Of a DNA stretch of 64,000 nt, positions 1-7,977 are shown one piece after another. The position numbers and the translations under genes are program-made. Within the stretch, counting starts at the first letter, position 1. Each line of letters begins with the position of its first letter. The notes under the pieces are model-generated. The model worked only from the letters and a program-made list of their open reading frames with translations, did no database searches and was not told the origin of the DNA. Source of the stretch: Paractinoplanes toevensis (GTDB lineage Bacteria > Actinomycetota > Actinomycetes > Mycobacteriales > Micromonosporaceae); contig NZ_BOQN01000052.1 of the NCBI RefSeq assembly GCF_018332695.1, forward strand, positions 95,693 to 159,692, read 5' to 3'.

Positions 1-47
1 CCGGAAGCTTAGTTTGATCGTGAGAACGCGGCCAATGGGAGGGAAGC

Positions 48-1472
48 GTGGAGATACGCGACTACCTCCGGGTGGTGCGGCGGCAGTGGTGGGTGGTCGC
101 CGCCGCGATTCTGGTCGCGCTCAGCGTCACCCAGGTCATCAACAAACGTACGACCCCGGAGTACGCCGCGTCGGCCGTCTTCTTCCTCTCGTCCGCGCGG
201 GACGGGGCGTCGTCGGTGCTCGAGGGCTCGATGTTCGTGGCGGCGCGGCTGAAAACGTACACGGAACTGCTCACCGGCGAACAAATGGTCAAGGAAATCG
301 CCGGGGCGACGAAGAACGGTCTGACAAACGACGAAATCGAGGAACGCATTACGGTGACCACCGACGGTGGCAGCGTATTGCTGACGGTGACGATTACCGA
401 CACCGTACCGAGCCGGGCACGCGCCATCGCCGATGTGATTGTCAGCCGGTTCCCGCCGCTGGTGCAGACCCTGGAGAAGCGCACCCCGGAGGCCGGGCCG
501 GCGGTCGTCGTGGAGATCGTCCAGCCGGTGATGCTGGATCCCGAGCCGGTGTCGCCGCGCCCGCTGCACAACGACGCCCTGGCCGTCGCGGTCGGTCTGC
601 TGATCGGCGCGGCGATCGGGGTGATCCGGGAGATCAGCGACAGCTCGATCCGGGTGGCCGGGGTGCTGCCCGCTCTGACCGGCCTGCCGGTGCTGGCCCT
701 GATCCCGGTCGACCGCAAGGTCCGCCGCCGGTTCTTCGGCCGGGAGATCGGCCCGTTCGTCTCGGACAGCCGGTCGGCCCGGGCCGAGGCGCTGCGCCAG
801 CTGCGCACCAACGTCCAGTTCGCCGACCGCGAGAACCCGGTGAAGATCCTCGCGGTGACCAGCGCCATGCCCGGCGAGGGCCGCTCGTCGACCGCCTGCG
901 GCCTGGCCATCCTGTTCGCCGAGGCCGGCCAGCGGGTGCTGATCGTCGACGCCGAACTGCGCCGCCCCCGCCTCGCCGCGTTCCTGGGCCGGGAGGGTTC
1001 GGCCGGGCTGACCACGGTGCTGGTCGGCGCGGCCTCGCTCGATCAGGTGTTGCAGCCGTGGGGCACCGGGCTGTGGCTGCTGGCCAGCGGGCACCGGCCG
1101 CCCAACCCGAGCGAGCTGCTCGGCTCGGCGAAGATGGAGGAGCTGATCGCCGAGCTCCGCGACCGCTTCGACAAGATCATTTTTGACTCGCCGCCACTGC
1201 TGCCGGTCACCGACGGCGCCGTGGTGGCCGCCCGCGCCGACGGGGCGCTGCTATTGGTGCGCGCCCGCAAGACCACCGGCGCCCAGGTCACCGCGGCGGT
1301 GCGCGCCCTCGCGGCGGTCGACGCGCGGCTGCTCGGCCCGGTCTTCAACATGGTCGCCGCCCCGCGCCGCCGCCTCGGCCTGCCGACCAGCGCCGACACC
1401 ACCGGGCCGCCGCTCCCGCCGGTCCCCCGGCCGGGCGGCTGGCACGCGATCGCCCTTAGCGGGGCCGCATGA
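48..1472 (+). CDS. Wzz/tyrosine-kinase-like chain-length protein, degenerate ATP site
   Basis: 474 aa polysaccharide co-polymerase fused to a BY-kinase-like ATPase. A Wzz-type N-terminus has TM segments near residues 8-30 and 175-195, followed by a cytoplasmic P-loop domain. The Walker A motif reads PGEGRSST (about 273-280), with Arg where the family has the catalytic Lys. Walker A' is VLIVDAELRRP and Walker B is KIIFDSPP. The C-terminus has no tyrosine cluster, which the family normally autophosphorylates. I infer a role in exopolysaccharide chain-length control, perhaps without kinase activity. The GTG start follows a GGGAGGGA ribosome-binding site. It heads the visible part of a five-gene EPS operon that may begin upstream of the window, and its stop overlaps the next start (ATGA). 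Confidence 0.88.
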   Translation: MEIRDYLRVVRRQWWVVAAAILVALSVTQVINKRTTPEYAASAVFFLSSARDGASSVLEGSMFVAARLKTYTELLTGEQMVKEIAGATKNGLTNDEIEERITVTTDGGSVLLTVTITDTVPSRARAIADVIVSRFPPLVQTLEKRTPEAGPAVVVEIVQPVMLDPEPVSPRPLHNDALAVAVGLLIGAAIGVIREISDSSIRVAGVLPALTGLPVLALIPVDRKVRRRFFGREIGPFVSDSRSARAEALRQLRTNVQFADRENPVKILAVTSAMPGEGRSSTACGLAILFAEAGQRVLIVDAELRRPRLAAFLGREGSAGLTTVLVGAASLDQVLQPWGTGLWLLASGHRPPNPSELLGSAKMEELIAELRDRFDKIIFDSPPLLPVTDGAVVAARADGALLLVRARKTTGAQVTAAVRALAAVDARLLGPVFNMVAAPRRRLGLPTSADTTGPPLPPVPRPGGWHAIALSGAA

Positions 1473-2467
1473 CCAGGCTGCCCTTCCTCAGTGTGGTGAT
1501 CCCGTGCTGGAACGAGGCCGGCTTCGTAGCCGCGTTCCTCGATTCGGTGCTGGCCAACGACTACCCGGCGGACCGCTTCGAGATCCTGCTGGTGGACGGG
1601 ATGAGCGACGACGGCACCCGGGAGATCGTGCGGAAGTACGCGGAGACCGAACCGCGCCTGCGCCTGATCGACAACCCGGGCCACAGCAAGCCGGTCGCCC
1701 TCAACCAGGGCATCCTGGAATCGCGCGGCGACGTCGTCATCCGGCTCGACGTGCACGCCAGCTACCAGAACGACTACCTGCGCCGGTGCGTGCAGGGCCT
1801 GATGGCACACCCCGACGCGGACAACGTCGGCGGCATCCGCCGGGCCCAGCCCCGCGACGACAACCTGATCAGCCGGGCCATCTCGCTGGCCAACACGCAC
1901 CCGCTCGCGGCCGGCAACGCGAAGTACCGGATCGGCGCGGCCGGCCCGCGCTGGGTCGACACCGTCTTCGGCGGCTGCTACCGCAAGGAGGTGTTCGACC
2001 GGATCGGGCTGTTCGACGAACGCCTCGACCGCACCCAGGACCTCGAGTTCAACCAGCGGCTGCGGGCCTCGGGCGGGAAGATCCTGCTGATCCCGGACAT
2101 CGTCTGCACCTACTACCCGCGCGGCGACTGGCGGGAGTTCGTCGAGTGGACCTACCGGTCGGCGTACTGGGCGTTCCGCGGCAGCCGCATCGTCGGCCGC
2201 TGGATCGGTTCCTGGCGCAACTGCGTACCGCTCGGCTTCGTTGTCGGCCTGGCCGGCGCCGCCGCGCTCGGCCCGCACTCGAAGCTGGTGCGCCAGGTGG
2301 CCGGGACCGTCCTGGGCACGTACGGCGGCATCGTGCTGGCCGCCTCGGCGCGCGTCGCGTCCCGAGAGCGCGACCCTCGCCTGCTGGTCGCGATGCCGGT
2401 GGTCTTCTTCGCCACCCACGTCGCGTACGGCGTCGGCTCGGCCGTCGGCATCCTGGAGCGGCCATGA
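1469..2467 (+). CDS. Family 2 glycosyltransferase, ExoA-like
   Basis: 332 aa inverting GT-A glycosyltransferase, expected to add a sugar to a lipid-linked exopolysaccharide repeat unit at the inner membrane face. The N-terminus SVVIPCWNEAGF is the nucleotide-sugar fold. LLVDGMSDDGT and the VIRLDVHA acidic motif resemble succinoglycan ExoA-type enzymes. RTQDLEFNQRL supplies the catalytic-base region. A hydrophobic C-terminus (about residues 250-325) looks membrane-associated. It is translationally coupled at both ends: its ATG overlaps the upstream stop and its own stop overlaps the sugar-transferase start. The donor and acceptor cannot be read from sequence. Confidence 0.9.
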   Translation: MTRLPFLSVVIPCWNEAGFVAAFLDSVLANDYPADRFEILLVDGMSDDGTREIVRKYAETEPRLRLIDNPGHSKPVALNQGILESRGDVVIRLDVHASYQNDYLRRCVQGLMAHPDADNVGGIRRAQPRDDNLISRAISLANTHPLAAGNAKYRIGAAGPRWVDTVFGGCYRKEVFDRIGLFDERLDRTQDLEFNQRLRASGGKILLIPDIVCTYYPRGDWREFVEWTYRSAYWAFRGSRIVGRWIGSWRNCVPLGFVVGLAGAAALGPHSKLVRQVAGTVLGTYGGIVLAASARVASRERDPRLLVAMPVVFFATHVAYGVGSAVGILERP

Positions 2468-3138
2468 CGACCGAGGATCCGCTCTACGAGGCCGCGAAGC
2501 GGGCCACCGACGTCGTGGTGAGCGCCGCCGCGCTGGTCGCCGCCGCGCCGCTGGGCGTGGCCGTCGCCTGGCGGATCCACCGCGACGACGGCGGCCCGGT
2601 CATCTTCCGGGGCGTCCGGGTCGGCCGCGGCGGCCGCACCTTCCACATGCTCAAGTTCCGCACCATGGTGGTCGGCGCCGACCAGCTCGGCCTGTACGTC
2701 ACGCCCAACGACGACCCCAGCCTGACCGGCACCGGGCGGTTCCTGCGCCGGTGGAAGCTGGACGAGCTGCCGCAGCTGGTCAACGTGCTGCGCGGGGAGA
2801 TGAGCCTGGTCGGCCCGCGGCCGCCGACGGTGTGGGACGCCGACCACTACACCGACGAGGAGCGGCACCTGCTCGACATCCGGCCCGGCATCACCGACTG
2901 GGCCTCGATCCGTTATCGCAGCCAGGACACGCTCATCGAGGGACGGCCCGACCCGCACTCGGCGTACTTCGAGCTGATCCGGCCCGGCAAGATGGACCTG
3001 GCCATGGCCTACCTGCGGCACCGCAGTTACGTCGTGGACCTGGGCATTCTCGGGCTGACCGCACTGGCCCTGCTGCGCTACCCCCGCACCGACGAACTCC
3101 TGCAACGCATGGTGACGTCCGTCCGGGCCCGCGTCTGA
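2464..3138 (+). CDS. Undecaprenyl-phosphate sugar-1-phosphate transferase (bacterial sugar transferase family)
   Basis: 224 aa priming transferase of the bac_transf (WcaJ/PglC-like) family. It would transfer a hexose-1-phosphate to undecaprenyl phosphate to start repeat-unit synthesis. One N-terminal membrane helix/re-entrant segment lies at about residues 15-37. Family motifs are GPVIFRGVRVGR, HMLKFRTM, WKLDELPQLVNVLRGEMS and LVGPRPP. It is short, as in PglC-like minimal forms without the extra N-terminal TM block. I chose the ATG overlapping the upstream TGA (ATGA) although the frame stays open further upstream, because the homologous region begins there. Confidence 0.92.
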   Translation: MTTEDPLYEAAKRATDVVVSAAALVAAAPLGVAVAWRIHRDDGGPVIFRGVRVGRGGRTFHMLKFRTMVVGADQLGLYVTPNDDPSLTGTGRFLRRWKLDELPQLVNVLRGEMSLVGPRPPTVWDADHYTDEERHLLDIRPGITDWASIRYRSQDTLIEGRPDPHSAYFELIRPGKMDLAMAYLRHRSYVVDLGILGLTALALLRYPRTDELLQRMVTSVRARV

Positions 3139-3142
3139 CATC

Positions 3143-4447
3143 GTGCCCGCGATCCGCTTGCTGGCCCGCGTGCCGGCCAAGGTGCGGCGCGACTACCTGG
3201 CCACGTCCATCGCCCACTGGCTGACCCTCGCCTCCGGCCTGCTGCTGTTCCACCTGGTCGCCGGGCGCGCCGGGGTGGCCGGCTTCGCGTACTACCAGAT
3301 CGCCCGGGGCGCCGTCTCCACCGTGCAGCCGCTCGCCCTGTTCGGCCTGGTCCAGGCCCTGCACCGGTACCTGCCGCGGGCCGGGCGGAAGGTCCGGGTG
3401 CTGGCCCGGCAGGCGTTCATCCTGGAGCTCGCGGCGCTCAACGTGGTCGGCCTGCTCACCCTGGTGCTGGCCGACGACCTGGGCCGGCTGTTCCACATCG
3501 GCGGCGGCGAGGAGGTCCGCGCGGTGATGGTGCTGACCGCCGGGAACTGCCTGCTCACCGTCGCGGTGGCCGCCCTGCGCGGCAGCGGCCGGGTGCGCCG
3601 CTCCAACTTCACCTCGCTGTGCGGGTACGGCATCCTGCCGCTGATCGCGTTCGTGGTGACCACCCGGATCGACGTCTTCCTCATCCTGCAGGGCGCGTCG
3701 ATGGCCGCGCTGGCCTGGTGGGGCATCGCCGAGGCCGGCCCGCGCGACGCCGAGCACCTGCCGGCCGGGCCACGCCCGGCGCCTCCGCTGCGCACCCTGG
3801 TCCGGTACGGCCTGCGCCGCACCCCCGGCGACATCGCCCTGCCCGGCCTGTTCGCGTTCCCCACGTTCTACGTCGCCGGCACGTCGCACAGCGCGGCCGA
3901 GGCCGGCTACATCGGCTTCACCACCTCGGCGATCACCCTGATCTGCTCGGTCTTCGGGATGCTCAGCCCGGTCCTGCTGCCCCGGCTCAGCGGCCACGCC
4001 CACGCCGCCGAGGCCACCGGCCGGGGATTCGGCGCCGAGTTGGCCCGCGGCCTGCGCCTGCTGCCGTTCGCGGCGGCCGGCGTGGCCGCCCTGATCAGCC
4101 TGATGCTGGTGGTCGCCGCGGCACCGGTGCTGCGCTGGTTCCTGGGCGAAGAGTTCCGCGGCGGCGACGACGTCATCCGCTTCGGCGTGCCGGTGGCCAT
4201 CCCGCTGGCCATGTTCTACGCGGCCCGCCCCACCATCGACGCCCTGCGCTCGGCGCCGGTGACCACCTGGCTGCTGGTCGGCTGCCTGGCCGCCGAGGTC
4301 GGCATCACCGTCGGCGCGGGCCTGCTGCTGCCGGCCTGGCCGGCCGCGCTGGCCGGGTTCGGTGCCGCGGCCGTCGTGCTCGCCGTCTGCTCGTACGTGG
4401 CGCTGCTGCACGCCATCCCGTCGCCGGCCCGGAAGTCGGCCCCGTGA
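3143..4447 (+). CDS. Polysaccharide flippase (Wzx/MOP-type)
   Basis: 434 aa polytopic membrane protein with about twelve hydrophobic segments, consistent with an MOP-superfamily exporter flipping the lipid-linked repeat unit. Basic residues at the N-terminus (RVPAKVRRDYLATS) precede the first helix. The GTG start is 4 nt after the sugar-transferase stop. Its stop overlaps the next GTG (GTGA). Position between the priming transferase and a Wzy-like protein supports the role. Substrate specificity is not readable. Confidence 0.85.
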   Translation: MPAIRLLARVPAKVRRDYLATSIAHWLTLASGLLLFHLVAGRAGVAGFAYYQIARGAVSTVQPLALFGLVQALHRYLPRAGRKVRVLARQAFILELAALNVVGLLTLVLADDLGRLFHIGGGEEVRAVMVLTAGNCLLTVAVAALRGSGRVRRSNFTSLCGYGILPLIAFVVTTRIDVFLILQGASMAALAWWGIAEAGPRDAEHLPAGPRPAPPLRTLVRYGLRRTPGDIALPGLFAFPTFYVAGTSHSAAEAGYIGFTTSAITLICSVFGMLSPVLLPRLSGHAHAAEATGRGFGAELARGLRLLPFAAAGVAALISLMLVVAAAPVLRWFLGEEFRGGDDVIRFGVPVAIPLAMFYAARPTIDALRSAPVTTWLLVGCLAAEVGITVGAGLLLPAWPAALAGFGAAAVVLAVCSYVALLHAIPSPARKSAP

Positions 4448-5688
4448 CGGCCGGCCCCGTGACAGCCGCCGGCCGGCCTAGCCCGGTGATCATCGTGGCC
4501 TGCTACGTGGCGACCCTGGCCGGCCACTTCACGCTCACCCGGATGGGCATCTCGGTGCCCGTGCTCAACGACGTACGCGTGCTGTTCTTCTCCGCGGTCC
4601 TGATGGCCTTCGCCCTGGAGATCCATCACGCCGGCGTGTATCCGCTGCACACCGGACCGGCCCGGCGGACCCTCCAGCCGGTGCTGATCCTGTTCGGCTA
4701 CCAGATCCTGTCCGCGACCTGGGCGCCCCGCAACGCGGTCATCAACGACGTGGTCAGCGACCTGGTTGCCATGGTGGTCCTGGTGATCGTCTACACCGCC
4801 CTCGCCGAATGGGACCAGCACCGGGTGATCGTGGTGACCATGTACTGCCAGTACGTGGCCGCTTGGCTGTACTTCCTCTACTCCGCGTCCGGCCGCGGAG
4901 CCACCGCCGCCGGCCGCTGGACCGCGTTCGGCGGCGGTCCCAACGTGTACGTCCGGGTCATGGTGCTCGGCATGGTCGCGGCGGCGTACTTCTACTTCCG
5001 CAGCGGCGGCAAGTTCCTCTGGCTCGCCGCCGCGCCGCTCTTCCTGGTCGGCGCGATCGCGTCCGGCTCCCGCGGCGGCCTGGTCGCGTTCGGCGGGATC
5101 GTCATCCTGGCCGGGCCGAGCCTGGTGCGGTTCATGCGGCGGCACGGCGCGATCAAGCCGCTGGCCGCCATCCCGATGGTCGGCGCGGTGGTGTGGCTGC
5201 TGTTCGGCGACCAGATCATGTTCCTGATCAACAACCGTTTCCTGGCCGGCACGATCCAGCAGCGCAACACCTCCGACCGGGACGTGCTCTACGAGAAGGG
5301 TGCCGGGCTGTTCCTGGAGAGCCCGGTGTTCGGCGTCGGGGTGCACGGCTTCTACGCCATCACCAACCTCGGGCCGGGCGAGAAGTACGTGCACAACCTG
5401 CCCCTAGCGGTGGCCGCCGAGGGCGGGGCGGTGGGTCTGTTGTTGCTGCTGGTGGCCCTGTGGGCGCTGCTCAAGGAGTACGCCCGGATCCCGAAGAAGC
5501 AGCGGTCCCTGCCCAGCCGGGCGTGCGCGTACTCCGGCATCTTCATCCTCGGCGCGAGCTTCTTCTCCGGCGACTACTACGACCACCGCCTGATGTGGAT
5601 CTTCTTCCTGCTCGCCGCGGCCGGTTCGCCCGCGGTCGCCGCCCGTCCACCGGCCATCAGCCGCGCAGGAACGCCAGCACCGCCCTGA
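4444..5688 (+). CDS. O-antigen ligase/polymerase-like membrane protein (Wzy-type)
   Basis: 414 aa polytopic membrane protein of the O-antigen polymerase/ligase superfamily. A large periplasmic loop (about residues 260-320) contains RNTSDRDVLYEKG and GVGVHGFY...YVHNLPL, the kind of Arg/His loop motif seen in Wzy/WaaL proteins. It probably polymerises repeat units or ligates finished polymer. GTG start coupled to the flippase stop. Its 3' end overlaps by 32 nt the end of a convergent response-regulator gene, so the EPS operon stops here. Confidence 0.85.
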   Translation: MTAGPVTAAGRPSPVIIVACYVATLAGHFTLTRMGISVPVLNDVRVLFFSAVLMAFALEIHHAGVYPLHTGPARRTLQPVLILFGYQILSATWAPRNAVINDVVSDLVAMVVLVIVYTALAEWDQHRVIVVTMYCQYVAAWLYFLYSASGRGATAAGRWTAFGGGPNVYVRVMVLGMVAAAYFYFRSGGKFLWLAAAPLFLVGAIASGSRGGLVAFGGIVILAGPSLVRFMRRHGAIKPLAAIPMVGAVVWLLFGDQIMFLINNRFLAGTIQQRNTSDRDVLYEKGAGLFLESPVFGVGVHGFYAITNLGPGEKYVHNLPLAVAAEGGAVGLLLLLVALWALLKEYARIPKKQRSLPSRACAYSGIFILGASFFSGDYYDHRLMWIFFLLAAAGSPAVAARPPAISRAGTPAPP

Positions 5689-6298
5689 CCCGGCGATGAT
5701 CGTCGGCGTCCGGCGGCAGGGCCAGCTTGGTGAGCACGCTGCCGATGTGCTTCGCCACCGCCGCCTCGGTCACCACCAGGCGGCGGGCGATCGCCGTGTT
5801 CGACCGCCCCTCGGCCATCAGCGCGAGCACCTCCCGCTCCCGCGCGGTCAGCGTGCTCAGCGGGTCCTTGCGGCGCCCCAGCATCTGCCGGACCACCTCC
5901 GGGTCGACCACCGTCTGCCCCTGCGCGACCGCGACCAGCGCCTCCACGAACTCGGCGACCTCACCCACCCGGTCCTTCAGCAGGTAACCCACCCCGGCCG
6001 ACCTGCCCGAGTCAAGCAGCTCGGCCGCGTAGGTCGGCGCCACGAACTGGGACAGCACCAGAACCGGCAGATCCGGGTCGGCGGTCCGCAGCGCGATCGC
6101 CGCCTGCAGCCCCTCGTCGCTGAAGCCGGGCGGCATCCGCACGTCGGTGACCACGATGTCGGGCCGGTGCTCGGCGACCGCGGCGACCAGCGCCTCCGCG
6201 TCCCCCACCGCCGCCAGCACGTCATGCCCGAACCGGCGCAGCATGCCCGCGACCCCTTCCCGCACGATCAGCCCGTCCTCGGCGATCACCACCCGCAC
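5657..6298 (-). CDS. NarL/LuxR-family response regulator, orphan
   Basis: 213 aa two-component regulator. The receiver domain (1-120) has acidic pocket VVIAEDG, phospho-acceptor Asp in DIVVTDVRMPP, and Lys in YLLKDRV. A C-terminal HTH (about 148-210) contains LTAREREVLALMAEG and a recognition helix around TEAAVAKHIGSVL. No kinase gene is adjacent. The nearest, at 10928-12166, has a SPWPWRSLAYL-like putative-sensor N-terminus, a type that commonly pairs with this regulator class, so the two may be partners (inference). GTG start with upstream CGGGGGAAA. The 3' end overlaps the convergent polymerase gene. Confidence 0.93.
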   Translation of the reverse strand: MRVVIAEDGLIVREGVAGMLRRFGHDVLAAVGDAEALVAAVAEHRPDIVVTDVRMPPGFSDEGLQAAIALRTADPDLPVLVLSQFVAPTYAAELLDSGRSAGVGYLLKDRVGEVAEFVEALVAVAQGQTVVDPEVVRQMLGRRKDPLSTLTAREREVLALMAEGRSNTAIARRLVVTEAAVAKHIGSVLTKLALPPDADDHRRVRAVLAFLRG

Positions 6299-6351
6299 GC
6301 CGTTTCCCCCGTTCCGCTTTTGAATCGGCCCGGGCAGGGTATCCGCGAACC

Positions 6352-6777
6352 ATGGCTGGAAAGAAGCGAAGCTCGAACGAACTCGACGCCGCGGACCGCA
6401 ACGCCATGCGGGACAGCACCTTCGCGTTTCCCCGGGTGCGCAAGGAACCGCTCAACGACGCCCGGCACGTGCGCAACGCGATCGCCCGTTTCGACCAGGT
6501 CCAGGACGTCTCCGACCGCGAACGGGACGAGGCCTTCCGCCGAATCCAGCGGGCGGCGTCGAAGTTCGGTGTGGAGATGACCGAGAAGAGCTGGCGAGAG
6601 CTGGGCAAGCCGTCGGCCACGAGAAAATCATCGGACAAGCGGCGTACGCCGACCAAGGCCGAACTGTCCTCGGCACCCAGCAAGCGCGAGCTGTACGACG
6701 AGGCCAAGCGCCGCGGTGTGCAGGGCCGCTCCACCATGACGAAGTCCGAGCTGGTCAAGGCCCTCGGCCGCGGATAG
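6352..6777 (+). CDS. Small basic protein: DUF6582-like N-terminus plus Rho-N/SAP-like C-terminal motif
   Basis: 141 aa cytosolic protein. The N-terminal ~85 residues (DSTFAFPRVRKEPLNDARHV, RNAIARFDQV) resemble a small actinobacterial domain of unknown function, which I recall as DUF6582. The basic C-terminus ends with SKRELYDEAKRRGVQGRS followed by MTKSELVKAL. That repeated helix-turn-helix spacing is characteristic of Rho N-terminal/SAP-like nucleic-acid-binding modules, so DNA or RNA binding is plausible. It stands alone. Its stop codon abuts the stop of the convergent arginase-family gene with zero gap. Domain naming is from memory. Confidence 0.75.
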   Translation: MAGKKRSSNELDAADRNAMRDSTFAFPRVRKEPLNDARHVRNAIARFDQVQDVSDRERDEAFRRIQRAASKFGVEMTEKSWRELGKPSATRKSSDKRRTPTKAELSSAPSKRELYDEAKRRGVQGRSTMTKSELVKALGRG

Positions 6778-7662
6778 TCACAGCACCCGGTCGACCAGCT
6801 TGACCAGATCGGCCGCGTGCCGCCCGCCGGGGTCGAGGTCCGACCGGAAGTCGGCGATGCTGAAACCGAGCAGGTCGGGTGTGCTCGCCAACGGAGCGAG
6901 CACCGCCGCGAGCTGGTCCAGGTCCGGTCCGCCGGGCTGCGGGTAGGTCACCGCCGGCAGGATCGTCGGGTCCAGGACGTCCACGTCGAGGTGAAGCCAC
7001 ATCGGCATCCCCAGTGGGGCGGCCCACGCCGCGGCCCGGCTGCCCGCGCCGTGCGGGTCCCCGATCAACTCCGGTGAGCCGATCGTGAGCAGGCCGGTGG
7101 GCAGCCCGGCCAGCTCGGCCGCCGACGCCGGGTCGAGGCCGAGGGTGCGATGTCCGATCAGGGCGACGTGATGGGCCTCGACCATCGGCACCGCCCGCCC
7201 CAGGCCGGTGAGGCCGGGCGGCCCGGCTCCGGTGAGCACGGCGAGCTCCAGGTCCGCGGTCTCGCCGGTCTCCGAAGCACGAGCATCGAGGTAGTCGGGG
7301 TGGCCGTCCACCATCCACAGTCCGACATCGCCGATGCATTGCCGGGTATGGGCGAAGACGCCGAGGAGAAGGCTGCAGTCACCGCCGACGACCAGCGGCC
7401 GCCGCCCGGAATGCGCGCGCATGCCGGCGCCCAGCGAGGCCGCCAGGGCGTGCGCCGCCGCGATGGTTTCCGGCAGGGCCCGAACCCCGGTCCGCTCATC
7501 GCGGCGGCAGTCGGAGATGACGGTCGCCGCGTCGCCCAGATCGACGCCGGCGTGCCGGGTCAGGCCGGCCGCCCGCAGTGCCGCGGGACCTCCGGCCTCG
7601 CCCCGGCCCGTGCCCGAACAATCCCAGGGCGCACCGAGCAGAAACCAGTCGCGACGGTCCAT
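6778..7662 (-). CDS. Arginase/agmatinase-family (ureohydrolase) enzyme
   Basis: 294 aa ureohydrolase-fold protein, likely hydrolysing a guanidino compound to urea and an amine or amino acid. Metal-site motifs are GGDCSLLLG (Cys where classical arginases have His), VDGHPDYLD and LDVDVLDP. Five of six canonical Mn ligands are therefore present. ATG 7662 is preferred over upstream in-frame starts because GGAGG lies about 6 nt before it and homology begins at MDRRDWFLLGAPWD. No urea or polyamine genes are nearby, so the substrate is undetermined; formiminoglutamase or guanidinobutyrase are alternatives. Confidence 0.85.
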   Translation of the reverse strand: MDRRDWFLLGAPWDCSGTGRGEAGGPAALRAAGLTRHAGVDLGDAATVISDCRRDERTGVRALPETIAAAHALAASLGAGMRAHSGRRPLVVGGDCSLLLGVFAHTRQCIGDVGLWMVDGHPDYLDARASETGETADLELAVLTGAGPPGLTGLGRAVPMVEAHHVALIGHRTLGLDPASAAELAGLPTGLLTIGSPELIGDPHGAGSRAAAWAAPLGMPMWLHLDVDVLDPTILPAVTYPQPGGPDLDQLAAVLAPLASTPDLLGFSIADFRSDLDPGGRHAADLVKLVDRVL

Positions 7663-7977
7663 GCGGTGCCTCCGGTCAGGCCGTGAGCCGAGATCCGACG
7701 ACGGTGTCCTCGCTGCGAAGTCCGAAGGTGAGTGACACCCGTCCACGGTACGGCGGACCGCCACCCGGCGCCTTCTGCCCAACCGCCCCACGCGAAAGTG
7801 GCGCTGCGGCCTCGGCCCGGTCCCGGGCCGCCGCCGGCCGCCACGGAACTCTTCACCGCCCGTACTTCCGGAAGAGCCGGCGGCGGACCGCCCGGCCCGA
7901 ACCGTGCCGGGCCGGCCTCGGATCTCGCCGAGGCCGGCCCGTTCGTCGCACCTGATCCGCGGGGCGGCGGATCCCGT
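7663..7977. other. 315-bp intergenic region between catalase and arginase-family genes
   Basis: No convincing gene on either strand. The part next to 7662 is the leader of the arginase-family gene, with GGAGG just before its ATG. The part next to 7978 holds the catalase terminator hairpin (separate entry). The middle is GC-rich with no recognisable promoter. Confidence 0.6.
7909..7940 (-). terminator. Hairpin downstream of the catalase gene
   Basis: A perfect 12-bp inverted repeat: GGGCCGGCCTCG at 7909-7920 and CGAGGCCGGCCC at 7929-7940, with an 8-nt loop. It starts about 37 nt past the catalase stop. There is no U-tract, as is common for actinobacterial terminators. Confidence 0.75.

Noticed and set aside
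9..1094. Long minus-strand open frames opposite the Wzz/kinase-like gene
   Set aside because: Arg/Gly/Gln-rich translations with no domain; typical antisense shadows of a high-GC gene.
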